Origin: D37C17 sp964551815
GTDB taxonomy: Bacteria; Fidelibacterota; Marinisomatia; SCGC-AAA003-L08; D37C17
Assembly (NCBI GenBank): GCA_964551815.1
Contig: CAZKEL010000022.1
Location: 1 to 36,287 of the forward strand
Direction: 5' to 3'
DNA: 36,287 nucleotides
Below the pieces are notes generated by a model that saw only the letters and a list, made by a program, of their open reading frames with translations, ran no database searches and was not told where the DNA came from. The position numbers were made by a program, and so were the translations under genes. This document shows positions 9,629-18,672 of this stretch, piece by piece; position 1 is the first letter of the stretch; the number at the start of each line of letters is the position of its first letter.

Positions 9629-10606
9629 TTATTTTTTTATGGAAAGTGAAAAACGATGTACATCATTCAAAAAGCGCATAACTTCATAGGCATAGTCAAT
9701 TTGCAGCTTCTGCTGCCCAAAGAGTTGCAATTCAATCCCGCCGCCCAAACTGAATATCGATTCTCTGTTTGGCAGAAAAAGTGAAGAAAATCCACTACGC
9801 AGATACGCTCTATTGAAAAAGACGGCTTCAATCCCTGCGTTTACAAATTCAGCGTTATCCATGGGACTCACGGCATCCACTGCCCATTGCACAGAGACTG
9901 AATGCAATTGATGTTGATGGGAAATTCCAAAACGAAGCGTTAAGGGTAGATTAAATTTTTCAGTAGAAAGGTCTGCATTAATATCAGGGTTATTACTCAC
10001 ATCATCCGTTGTTACCAGTAAGTCAGCCCCCTGCATTTGCATTTTTGGTCCGAAGTTTGAGATTGACATCCCCAATACAGGACCATATACCGTGTTAAAG
10101 AGCGTCCCCACATCCAGGGCAGCACCGCCGGCATAACTACGGGCAATAGTTTCCCTGATATATTTTCCGTTAAATCCAATGGAGAACCGATTGGTAAGAT
10201 TCCCTGCCCAGGTGAATCCCAATGCCCAGGCCCCTGCCCTAAAGGACTCTCCCGTGTTCTCCTGGCCATAACGGGTAACTTCCATTTCAGGCATGCCCAG
10301 TGAAATATAATGCACACCCCAGGCAGACTGAGACCCCCTTTTAAGGGTAAACCCCAGATAATTATGGTAAATATCCGCCAACCATTTTGAATGTTCCACA
10401 AAAAGCTGATTACCATTGAGGCGGGCAATTCCTGCCGGATTCCATGCCATTGCAGTTCCATCCTCAGCGACTGCTGTAAAAGCGCCTCCCATTCCCACTG
10501 CCCTGCTCCCAGCTTGGATGGATAAAAACTTTGCGGCAGAGGTTCCGGTTTTATCCACAGAAAACCCCAAAGTCATTACCAAAATGATTGGTAACAGAAT
10601 TTTCAT
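9629..10606 (-). CDS. PorV/UPF0164-family outer-membrane beta-barrel protein
   Basis: 325 residues. Signal peptide MKILLPIILVMTLGFS is followed by the family hallmark SAAKFLSIQAGSRAVGMGGA and AVAEDGTAMAWNPAGIA (about 23-61). The rest is a run of short amphipathic beta-strands ending in SLSIKK, consistent with a FadL/PorV-like barrel. PorV in Bacteroidetes is the type IX secretion shuttle protein that carries cargo at the cell surface. Many FCB genomes carry several PorV-like paralogues beside particular cargo genes. Here it follows a TonB-dependent receptor and a very large secreted protein and lies 3 bp before the MalE-MalF fusion. A role in exporting or anchoring that large neighbour is inferred. 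Weak Shine-Dalgarno; ATG start. Confidence 0.85.
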   Translation of the reverse strand: MKILLPIILVMTLGFSVDKTGTSAAKFLSIQAGSRAVGMGGAFTAVAEDGTAMAWNPAGIARLNGNQLFVEHSKWLADIYHNYLGFTLKRGSQSAWGVHYISLGMPEMEVTRYGQENTGESFRAGAWALGFTWAGNLTNRFSIGFNGKYIRETIARSYAGGAALDVGTLFNTVYGPVLGMSISNFGPKMQMQGADLLVTTDDVSNNPDINADLSTEKFNLPLTLRFGISHQHQLHSVSVQWAVDAVSPMDNAEFVNAGIEAVFFNRAYLRSGFSSLFLPNRESIFSLGGGIELQLFGQQKLQIDYAYEVMRFLNDVHRFSLSIKK

Positions 10607-10652
10607 GTAATTGACTTGAAATAAAACATTGATAGTGATAGTGGCAGGTAAA

Positions 10653-13600
10653 TCATTTGATCACTGCAAATTTGCCAATATGTTCTCCTATCCCCGGCGC
10701 TTCAATATGGAAAATATAAACGCCATAGGAAATAGAGAGATTATCCTCACTGAGGAGATTCCAACTTGCCATACCATTATCAATAGAAGTAAAGTGATCA
10801 ATGGTTTTCACCCTCTCTCCTGAAACCGTGTATATGCGGATTATACATTCAGCAGGCAGATTTCTAAATTGAATTTCACGAGGTCCCCGCCCTGAAGTAT
10901 AAATATTATCAGCTTCGAAAGCATTGGCAGCAATATAGGGATTTGGAATGACAAAGATATCCTTCAACTGCTCCCTTGCCTTTTCATTATTTACCTTTGA
11001 GGCGGTAGTGGTAAATGCATAAACATCTGAGGATAAGAATGGCTTATTCACCGCAACATACACTGTGTCTCCAGGCTGGGGTTCATTGCAACACTGACTT
11101 AGTTCCGTATTTTCTCCCGGGTAGTCAAGAGTGAAAAACCAAGTGGCAGAAGGATCTCCCTGCAGAGTATAGTCCAGGAAAATGATTCTATCCTGTTCCC
11201 GCCAATCGGCATTGAATTTCCCGTCTGGTTCAGAGGTGAGCGTTTCAGCATTATAGGGGGAATAATCTCCAAATGCAAAGGGGATATCCTCCCATTCACG
11301 GGTTCTGTTCACGGCATCAAGATTTAGTTTTTGTACTTTGAAATTGACTATTGCTTCTTTGTAAAAAGACGCTGTGCAGAAGTCGGCAGGGTTTTCACCA
11401 ATAAATGCTTCTGAACAAGGGTCAAAACTGGGGTTTTCATTTAATTTTTTTCCACAATAACAATTGGCGGTATAGGTTTCATTTCCTGTAAACACAATGC
11501 GGTAATCAGCAGGGAATGGTAAACCAATGATTGAGCCATCTGTCTTAGAGAGGGTGAAATCCCACAGAGGAGTTTGGGACGCCCAAGCTGAATTTACCGT
11601 ATCCAGTTTGATCTCACCTGAAGATATATTGTTAAACTGCAGTCTTATGCCATCAATAACGGGATGCTCATTTATGCCAAACAATGGGTAGTTGTTCAAC
11701 AGAGTATCTTTTTTACCCTGAGAATAATCAATCAAATAATAAGCTCCCGTTGTCAGGGTATCGTGCCCAATTCCGGAGGAGGAATTTTCGATGATGGTAT
11801 CTCTGAAAGTCACTTCATATTTGCCATTATTGACAACTGCTCCTGCATCTACCACCTCATAAGAAAGACTTCCGGATGCACCTCCGAAAATATGTGAAAT
11901 ATTGGAATTTGAGGGAGCCTCTTCATATCCTGCAGAGGGTTCCCGGGGAGTGACTTCTACTACATTGGGACCCATTTCTATTTCTCCAGTGAGAGAGTTA
12001 ATTCTCAGGCGCATGGGTGAATCGCTGGGAATGATATTGTTGGATTCATCGCCACCAAAATCATAAGACACCACAGCGTAATAATATTTTTGACCGTTCA
12101 CCACTTCCGTATCTGTGAAAGAATGCCGCAGACCTGTATCGTCACCCAAATAAAACTTCACCCCATTCAAATCTACCGGATGCCAGCCCTTTTTCCCGTT
12201 AACCAAATCCCATTGGGCAGACTCTCCCTCTAACACATAGGGATTAAAAAAGGCAGGGTTACCATCACCGTCTGTAATAGTTAAGGCATTCTTAAATTCC
12301 CAATCGGTTGAACGGTAAATTTTGTAGCCTTCGAAATCATAGCGCACTTCACCTTCCGTGATTTCTGCCATGTAGGCATCTTCAGATAATTCTGATGCCG
12401 AATCCCAATACAGGGTTATCTCCCCATCTCCGGGGACGGCAGTTACGTTGGGTACATCAGGTGATTTTGCAAACTGATAATCAGACTCATAGGCAGTTTG
12501 GGCTGTGTTGCGGTTTCTCAGGGCATCCTGCTGATCATTCCCCAGGGATATTGCCATGGCAATTCTTTCTGTCTGACCTGCTTTCAGGGGGAAAAACCCT
12601 GATGACACATACAGATCATTATCCGCACCTACAGGCTGTTCCAGAATGCCAGGTGTCATCACCCTGGTCCAGAATAAACTACTATTATTATGCAGCCCTG
12701 CGTTTTCTTCAGACCAGGTTACAGAGGTGAGTCCCATTTGATCAGATTCGGATACATCCGTTTTGTCAATATTTGGCTCACCGGGAAAACCTGTTCCTGA
12801 CCCGGAAGTTGGAACATTATCATTTGCGCCGACACTGAAACCGTCTCCACTGAGTCCCAGATCATCTTCGGGGTTCCAATCTCCGTCATTATCTATAAAG
12901 TCATCCCGGCTTTCGTCAATCATTTCGTCTATATTTTCATCAATACCTTCATCTACTGCCCCATCTCCGTCATTATCAATTCCATCAGCGAAGGCTTTCC
13001 CCAAATCGGAGTCATCCAGGGCATATAAAATAGTTACAATGGCACCCGTGTCATCCCGAACAACATATCTCCCATAGTCATCATTTTGAGCTGCATTAAT
13101 CATTTCTGCCGTAATGACGGGGCTGTCTAATTCACAGCCCGTATAAGGCACTGCATTGCTGCAGTTACCATCATTATCCACACCATCTGCAAATGCCTTG
13201 CCCACATCTTCTTCAGTGGTAATTCCAATCAGATGCACCTGATTAAAATTTTCCACAGCAGGAGGCCAAATCCCCCAGTCAGTGGAAGCTGCTGCAACCA
13301 TTTCTTCAGTAATCAGCGGACTGCCTGATTCAGCATCTCCGTCATTATCCACTCGGTCTGCATACGCCACACCATAAGGAGAATCTCCGTAGGAGAGGTG
13401 GGAATCGTTCTCATCAATGAGCCCGTTGCCATTATTGTCCTTACCATCGAATATTTCCCCAGCCAACATGGCTTCAGTAATGGGAGGTCCGCCTATCTCA
13501 CAGTTATAATCCACATCACAGCGGGAAAAGTCCAGCGGTGTAGAATCGCCATCATTGTCAATCCGGTCAATATTATTCCCCGGAGTTTCAATATAGGAAA

Positions 13601-14423
13601 TTGCCACTGTCCCCAGTTCAGAATGATTCAGGTCGTAGTTCCAGGCAACATCGGTCATCAGATCAAATTCTAACAAGTCATTGCCGTCTGCACCGATATA
13701 ATCAGCATACCAGAGACTAGAGGCAACTTTATGAAGATTTTTAGTGCCATCGTTGGTAATGTCATAAAGTTGAAAAACCACATCTTCAATGAGAACCTGT
13801 TTCCATTGCATGACTCGAACCCCGGAAAGCAAGCCCAATCCTTTTCTAGAAAAGTCTGTACTGTCCGGGAAGTATTCAAAGCCTTCAGGATTATTCCCGT
13901 CGTCAGATATTTTATAAAATATTTCCTGTTCAGCGCTGAATTTATCTTTCCCAAAATAGCCATTCCAAGAACCGGACCAACCACCATCATCCAATTTATC
14001 AGGCCAATAAGAGGGCCAGGAATTGGGGGCATCACTAATGGCAATTTTTTCCGAACCTGAGTTGAGATATTCCTTTACCGGTTCCCAGGACAGGGATTTA
14101 CCTGTAGCGCCATTTCGTAAAATGGTAGAGATTAAAATGGAGGAGTCTCCGGATTCTGATTCAATTTCAGCTCCTACCGCTAAGCCGGTGAGCCAGATAT
14201 ACTCATTACCTGAATTTACGGGCCACTCATATCCATACCCGCTGTAAGTGGCAGTTTTGCCGGTGTATCCCCAATTATAAATGGTGGAGCGTACCTGATT
14301 CACATCTATATTAGTTGTACGCCGATAATTAGGATCACCGCGTTCATTTGAAGGGCTATGGGTCAGCCCAATAGAAAGTAACGCCAAAACAATGAAAATT
14401 CTGAGGGAAATTAGATTTACCAA
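10653..14423 (-). CDS. Large secreted Ca-loop repeat protein with C-terminal sorting-like domain, function unknown
   Basis: 1256 residues from a TTG start that overlaps the TonB receptor gene by 7 bp. Signal peptide LISLRIFIVLALLSIG. The middle (nt about 12880-13570) holds at least six thrombospondin type 3-like calcium loops (DRIDNDGD, DGKDNNGNG, DRVDNDGD, DGVDNDGN, DGIDNDGDG, DFIDNDGD), several spaced by a repeated PPITEAM/PLITEEM/PVITAEM motif. A fibronectin III-like segment follows (PNVTAVPGDGEITLYWDS and KYYYAVVSYDFGG). The C-terminus (NPYIAAN...IRIYTVSGERVKTI...GVYIFHIEAP...GKFAVIK) resembles FlgD-like/type IX sorting domains. No catalytic motif was recognised. Placed between a TonB-dependent receptor and a PorV-like barrel, it may be the surface partner of the receptor, in the position SusD would hold, but it does not look like SusD. 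Confidence 0.85.
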   Translation of the reverse strand: MVNLISLRIFIVLALLSIGLTHSPSNERGDPNYRRTTNIDVNQVRSTIYNWGYTGKTATYSGYGYEWPVNSGNEYIWLTGLAVGAEIESESGDSSILISTILRNGATGKSLSWEPVKEYLNSGSEKIAISDAPNSWPSYWPDKLDDGGWSGSWNGYFGKDKFSAEQEIFYKISDDGNNPEGFEYFPDSTDFSRKGLGLLSGVRVMQWKQVLIEDVVFQLYDITNDGTKNLHKVASSLWYADYIGADGNDLLEFDLMTDVAWNYDLNHSELGTVAISYIETPGNNIDRIDNDGDSTPLDFSRCDVDYNCEIGGPPITEAMLAGEIFDGKDNNGNGLIDENDSHLSYGDSPYGVAYADRVDNDGDAESGSPLITEEMVAAASTDWGIWPPAVENFNQVHLIGITTEEDVGKAFADGVDNDGNCSNAVPYTGCELDSPVITAEMINAAQNDDYGRYVVRDDTGAIVTILYALDDSDLGKAFADGIDNDGDGAVDEGIDENIDEMIDESRDDFIDNDGDWNPEDDLGLSGDGFSVGANDNVPTSGSGTGFPGEPNIDKTDVSESDQMGLTSVTWSEENAGLHNNSSLFWTRVMTPGILEQPVGADNDLYVSSGFFPLKAGQTERIAMAISLGNDQQDALRNRNTAQTAYESDYQFAKSPDVPNVTAVPGDGEITLYWDSASELSEDAYMAEITEGEVRYDFEGYKIYRSTDWEFKNALTITDGDGNPAFFNPYVLEGESAQWDLVNGKKGWHPVDLNGVKFYLGDDTGLRHSFTDTEVVNGQKYYYAVVSYDFGGDESNNIIPSDSPMRLRINSLTGEIEMGPNVVEVTPREPSAGYEEAPSNSNISHIFGGASGSLSYEVVDAGAVVNNGKYEVTFRDTIIENSSSGIGHDTLTTGAYYLIDYSQGKKDTLLNNYPLFGINEHPVIDGIRLQFNNISSGEIKLDTVNSAWASQTPLWDFTLSKTDGSIIGLPFPADYRIVFTGNETYTANCYCGKKLNENPSFDPCSEAFIGENPADFCTASFYKEAIVNFKVQKLNLDAVNRTREWEDIPFAFGDYSPYNAETLTSEPDGKFNADWREQDRIIFLDYTLQGDPSATWFFTLDYPGENTELSQCCNEPQPGDTVYVAVNKPFLSSDVYAFTTTASKVNNEKAREQLKDIFVIPNPYIAANAFEADNIYTSGRGPREIQFRNLPAECIIRIYTVSGERVKTIDHFTSIDNGMASWNLLSEDNLSISYGVYIFHIEAPGIGEHIGKFAVIK

Positions 14424-17410
14424 GATAGTTCCACTCCCATTTGAATCTGCCTGGGTTCACTATACCACTCCGGATGGTTGAAATAATCTGATACACTGTT
14501 AGGCCGCAGGGGCTCCGGATATTCTGATGTTATCAAAAGGGCATTTTTAAGCTCTGCAGTCTGTCCTGAGCGCCCTGTGTCTCCCCAAACAATATTTTCA
14601 TTTCGCCGGTCAAAGATATTGAAAATATTTAGAAGTACTCTCCCCCTAATTTTACCAATGTGAAGATTTCTAAAAAGCTTTACATCAAAATTCAGTGTGG
14701 CGAGTTTGTGCATACTGTTCCTGTGAGAAAACATAGATATATTCTGACTACTATTGAGAAAGTAAGGGGTGTATGGATACCCGCTGCCATACTGCATAAT
14801 GAGATTTGCGCCCCAATGCTCATCTCCATAAAACAGGGAAGCATTTAAACTATGGCGCTGATCCCAATCCAATGGGATAATCGTTCTGGCAGGTTCCGCA
14901 TTATTCAGCAAAGCACCAAATTCCTCTTCAGGGCTGGAGTTTGATCCTTCCACAATCTGGAAGGTGTAATCAAAATGCATACTAAATTTTCCGCTGTATT
15001 TTCTATCCAGTGCAGCCAAAATACCCCTGACATTGGAGTAGTCTTTATTTACAAAGGTATAATAGGCTGCCCCACCTCCCAAATCTATAGGAATACCGGT
15101 AGAAACCCAATCCCGCACATCACGAAAATATCCGGTAATCTCCATAGCGTAATGTTGAGTCAGTTCCTGCTGTAAACCTAATTCATAAGAAATGGTCTTT
15201 TGGGGGTGCAGGTCAGGGTTGCCAAAAACGCCGAATGTCCCTGATCCTTCAGAGATTTTATACCCGGGATCTCTGTACAAATTTTCAAATTGGGGTATTT
15301 GAAAAAAATATCCATAACTGAAATGAATCACCCCTTTATCTGAAACAGGATAAGCAATTCCAAAGCGGGGACTCCATTGAGATTTAACAGTGGTTTTTCT
15401 GTACCACCCCTGCTCTTTTAATAATTCGCTTTCATCATCGAAATTCTCTCCCTTATCCCACTTATCATTGCCATTGGCATCACTAAAAATCTCTCCCTCA
15501 TCATATTTACCATTTCCCATATCACTGAAATTTCCATACTCACCATAGCGGAACCATAAGGTATCCTGCGAATCAAAATCTATAAGATAATGAGAAGTAT
15601 CTCCCCAATTTATACTCAGCAATTCTTCCAAGCTCAGTGAATCCAGATGAGGGTCCCGCGGATTTTGAATGTAAGGATCATGAGGATTTACCGGCATCCA
15701 TGAGTTGGGATCGAAATAATCATAACGAATGCCAAGATTGATTATCATATCACCATATTCAATTTTGTCCTGCAGGTAGGCTGAAAATTCTTTAGGGCTG
15801 CTTCGGTAATAACTGCGGTTCACGTGAAAATGACTCACCCATGAAGGAATGTTCTCCGAATAGGTGAGCCGTGTATCAACAGGCAGCTGAGGAATAGCAT
15901 TTCCCGAAATATCCTCAACTGCTCCTAACTGAGGGATATAGGGTGTGAAAACAGAATCATTTGCTGAAGAGTCCATAATGGTATAACTGTCTAATTCCAA
16001 CTGGTGAAATTGCAGCTCAATGCCAGCTTTCAACTGATTAAAAGTATTGACCTGGTGGGTATAGTCTGCTTTTACCTGGCGGGAAGTAGTTTCCCGGTGA
16101 AAGCGGTTTAAATCCACTCCCCAACGGCTGAAAGAATGAGAAGGATAATAGTTCGTTCCTTCAGAAACATTCTCCGGCAGTTCTCCTGTTAAATGTGCAT
16201 AAAATAAACTGTCAGGCATGATATACCGGGGATCATTTTCACTCTCAAATAATTGAGACTTAAATTGCTTCGTATGGGTGGAAAAATTAACCTCAACGAA
16301 TGCCTGTGGTGAGAAGGCATGGGAAAGATTCAATCCGTAAAAAATACCATGCTGGTAATTGGTATTTCTCCCTGCCTGAGCAATCTGCCTTTGGTGGTCA
16401 TATCCCTGAGAATTTTCCTCACTGGATATCATTTTTAGTTTAATACGGCTGAGGGGAGAAAAACTAAAAGTGAGTTTATTCTGTAGAGAATATTTTTTAA
16501 TCCCATTCATGGGCTGCCATTTTGGATGCTGAAGAGAATCCCCGTACATGGAAAATTGGTTTAAGCCGAACAGCCACCCCTCTGAACCATAGTACCTGCC
16601 GGAACTGAAAAAGGTAAGTTTATCTTTCAGGATGGGACCGCTCAACTGCAATTCCAGATTTTTCTGATTAAAAGGCTTAAAATTATCCAGGTGGCGATAT
16701 ATGGCATGAGAAGAAAAATGATCTCCTGAAAAAGATTTGAAAGAGCCTTGAAAAGTATTGCCCCCATCTCTGGTGACCATATTGATGATACCAGACATGG
16801 CCCTGCCATATTCTGCATTGAAGGTGCCACTAATGACCTGCAACTCCTGAATGGAGTTATTTTCAACGGCAATGGACAGCCCCCCGTCGTAGGAGTCTGT
16901 CATGGAAACACCATCAACCATATACACCACTTCACTGCTGCGCCCACCACGGATATGAATTCCGCCATAAGCATCCTGTGTGACACCTCCCTGAAGTTTT
17001 ATTACATCATGCACATCCGTCACCGGCATCACTTCTAACTCTTCAGCTGTAACCTTTGCTTCTGTATTGGTGCGGTCATTCCGAATAAGCTTTTCATCCC
17101 GTACAATAACTTCCATGCCCTCAATGGCTTCTACAGTTAATTCCACAGATAATTTTGTAGTCTGATCAATGGAAATATTCACTTCTTCCACCTGTAAATC
17201 ACTATAGCCAATCATGGTAAACAGTGCTGTAATTTTCCCCGGAGGGAGATTTAATATTACATATCTGCCTTCTGTGTCACTTGCAGTACCCAATCCCAAA
17301 TCGGGGAGAATTACATTACAGCCAATTAATGGCATTCCGGAAGTTTTATCCGTAATAACCCCTGAAATTTTTCCTGTCGTCCCTGCATACACAGTGCAGA
17401 TAGTGCACAT
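14417..17410 (-). CDS. TonB-dependent outer-membrane receptor with carboxypeptidase-regulatory-like N-terminal domain
   Basis: 997 residues from the ATG. It is a likely importer of alpha-glucan oligosaccharides across the outer membrane. A CarboxypepD_reg-like beta-sandwich (about 12-92: GKISGVITDKTSGMPLIGCN, GTASDTEGRYVILNLPPG) precedes a plug (about 110-225: DVIKLQGGVTQDAYGGIHIRGG, VVYMVDGVSMTDSY, GTFNAEYGRAMSGIINMVT) and a barrel to the C-terminus. An acidic loop around nt 15400-15540 carries GNGKYDEGE and DANGNDKWDKGE, which look like calcium loops. From the ATG the signal peptide is truncated (MCTICTVYAG). In-frame upstream codons to an ATT at 17437 would give TLLRQILFMCTICTVYA, a full signal peptide, so the real start is probably upstream. 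The 3' end overlaps the next gene by 7 bp. No SusD partner is present. Confidence 0.9.
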   Translation of the reverse strand: MCTICTVYAGTTGKISGVITDKTSGMPLIGCNVILPDLGLGTASDTEGRYVILNLPPGKITALFTMIGYSDLQVEEVNISIDQTTKLSVELTVEAIEGMEVIVRDEKLIRNDRTNTEAKVTAEELEVMPVTDVHDVIKLQGGVTQDAYGGIHIRGGRSSEVVYMVDGVSMTDSYDGGLSIAVENNSIQELQVISGTFNAEYGRAMSGIINMVTRDGGNTFQGSFKSFSGDHFSSHAIYRHLDNFKPFNQKNLELQLSGPILKDKLTFFSSGRYYGSEGWLFGLNQFSMYGDSLQHPKWQPMNGIKKYSLQNKLTFSFSPLSRIKLKMISSEENSQGYDHQRQIAQAGRNTNYQHGIFYGLNLSHAFSPQAFVEVNFSTHTKQFKSQLFESENDPRYIMPDSLFYAHLTGELPENVSEGTNYYPSHSFSRWGVDLNRFHRETTSRQVKADYTHQVNTFNQLKAGIELQFHQLELDSYTIMDSSANDSVFTPYIPQLGAVEDISGNAIPQLPVDTRLTYSENIPSWVSHFHVNRSYYRSSPKEFSAYLQDKIEYGDMIINLGIRYDYFDPNSWMPVNPHDPYIQNPRDPHLDSLSLEELLSINWGDTSHYLIDFDSQDTLWFRYGEYGNFSDMGNGKYDEGEIFSDANGNDKWDKGENFDDESELLKEQGWYRKTTVKSQWSPRFGIAYPVSDKGVIHFSYGYFFQIPQFENLYRDPGYKISEGSGTFGVFGNPDLHPQKTISYELGLQQELTQHYAMEITGYFRDVRDWVSTGIPIDLGGGAAYYTFVNKDYSNVRGILAALDRKYSGKFSMHFDYTFQIVEGSNSSPEEEFGALLNNAEPARTIIPLDWDQRHSLNASLFYGDEHWGANLIMQYGSGYPYTPYFLNSSQNISMFSHRNSMHKLATLNFDVKLFRNLHIGKIRGRVLLNIFNIFDRRNENIVWGDTGRSGQTAELKNALLITSEYPEPLRPNSVSDYFNHPEWYSEPRQIQMGVELSW

Positions 17411-17424
17411 AAACAGGATTTGCC

Positions 17425-18672
17425 TTAAGAGGGTAATTTCAATGTCCTCAATTTTTCCTCATGAATGAGGATTTGCATTTGAGACCTGAGCCGGTTTAGC
17501 AGTCCGGTATAATCTGCTTTAAGCCGTGGTTTGATGTCCTTTAGAAAATGGTTTACTGTATAACGAATGAGGACTTCCTCCTCACCTCTTGCTACCCTCC
17601 ATTGGAGTTCTTGTTCTGCATACCATTGGGAAGATTGAGCAAGCAGCAGAATTTTTTCTTTTACCAAAATCCCGTAAATGGATTCAGACAGCCTCTCAAT
17701 TGAAGTAATCTTTGATTTTTGCGAGGGTGTTAATGATCTTAACTTTTCGGAGAGTTTTTCCAAATTCCAATTACCCAATTGAGATTTAATTCTAATATCT
17801 GAATCCCTAAACAATAAGGAATCACTAAATAGAATAGAGTTTCTGCGATTGAAGATAAAATTTAGAGTATTATCAGAAATGGATATGTCTAAAGTGGCAG
17901 CCAGGGAATCTGTCCAATATTGGCGCAATGTATGCAGATTTCGAGATCGCAGCAGGCTATTCATTTCTGCTTTATGGAGTTGATAATCCTGTTCAGAAAT
18001 GAGAGGTTCATCCCATCTGTCCAATACCTGGATGATGCTGTACCCTGAACGGGTCTTTACCGGCTGAGATAATTCACTGTCACCCAGTGCAAAGGCAGCG
18101 TCTTCAAAAGCCGGTTCCATATCTCCCAGGGAAAAATAACCCAGATCACCACCGTTAGCAGCCAGAGTTGAATCCCTAAACACCTCCTGGGCTAAATCTT
18201 CAAATTCCGCACCGTTTTCCAGGCGGGAAAGGAGTTGATTGGCTGTTTCAATAGACGGAGCAAATAAATGCCTGGCATGAATTTGAATTTTTGACTTTCT
18301 GAATGCATCCCTTAATAAGGAATCAGAAGCCTGATATTTCAAATATAACTCACGATGAAAATATTCATTGAGAAGAATCTGCCTGCCTGCAGTTTCCCAT
18401 TGTTGTTTCAATTCTGAATTATTTAAAAAATATAGGGAGTCTGCAGTTTCCAAAACCACTGCCCGGTCAATTTCACTCTCTAAAAAATTCTTTCTAAATT
18501 GAAAATTATCTTCCACTCCCGACTTATACAGAAAATCCTTATAGAAATAGCTGAATGTATCAGAGAGTATTTTCCTCCCTCCTGCTTCTGCCAGAAGTTC
18601 AATACCTCCAGAGTTGCCTTTACAGGCAAAGAGAATCAAAATACTCAATAGGGAAATTAATTTAGGCATCAA
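17425..18672 (-). CDS. Lipoprotein peptidyl-prolyl isomerase of the parvulin (SurA/PrsA-like) type
   Basis: 415 residues. Lipobox LFAC (C17) follows a short hydrophobic signal, so it is probably a membrane-anchored periplasmic chaperone. The parvulin domain is at about 131-220: IHARHLFA, NGAEFEDLAQ, NGGDLGYFSLGDMEPAFEDAAFAL and VKTRSGYSIIQVLDR. The N-terminal region (about 30-120) is helical and SurA/PrsA-like, and the C-terminal half (about 225-415) is helical and charged. It overlaps glgP by 4 bp (ATGA), and its 3' end abuts or overlaps the TonB receptor start. Within unit B it sits where the operon changes from cytoplasmic enzymes to outer-membrane proteins. Helping fold the following receptor and barrel is an inference from position. 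Confidence 0.88.
   Translation of the reverse strand: MMPKLISLLSILILFACKGNSGGIELLAEAGGRKILSDTFSYFYKDFLYKSGVEDNFQFRKNFLESEIDRAVVLETADSLYFLNNSELKQQWETAGRQILLNEYFHRELYLKYQASDSLLRDAFRKSKIQIHARHLFAPSIETANQLLSRLENGAEFEDLAQEVFRDSTLAANGGDLGYFSLGDMEPAFEDAAFALGDSELSQPVKTRSGYSIIQVLDRWDEPLISEQDYQLHKAEMNSLLRSRNLHTLRQYWTDSLAATLDISISDNTLNFIFNRRNSILFSDSLLFRDSDIRIKSQLGNWNLEKLSEKLRSLTPSQKSKITSIERLSESIYGILVKEKILLLAQSSQWYAEQELQWRVARGEEEVLIRYTVNHFLKDIKPRLKADYTGLLNRLRSQMQILIHEEKLRTLKLPS

Noticed and set aside
12763..13077. Ser/Pro-rich plus-strand frame as a low-complexity secreted protein
   Set aside because: It is the antisense of the Asp/Gly-rich Ca-loop repeats of the giant protein.
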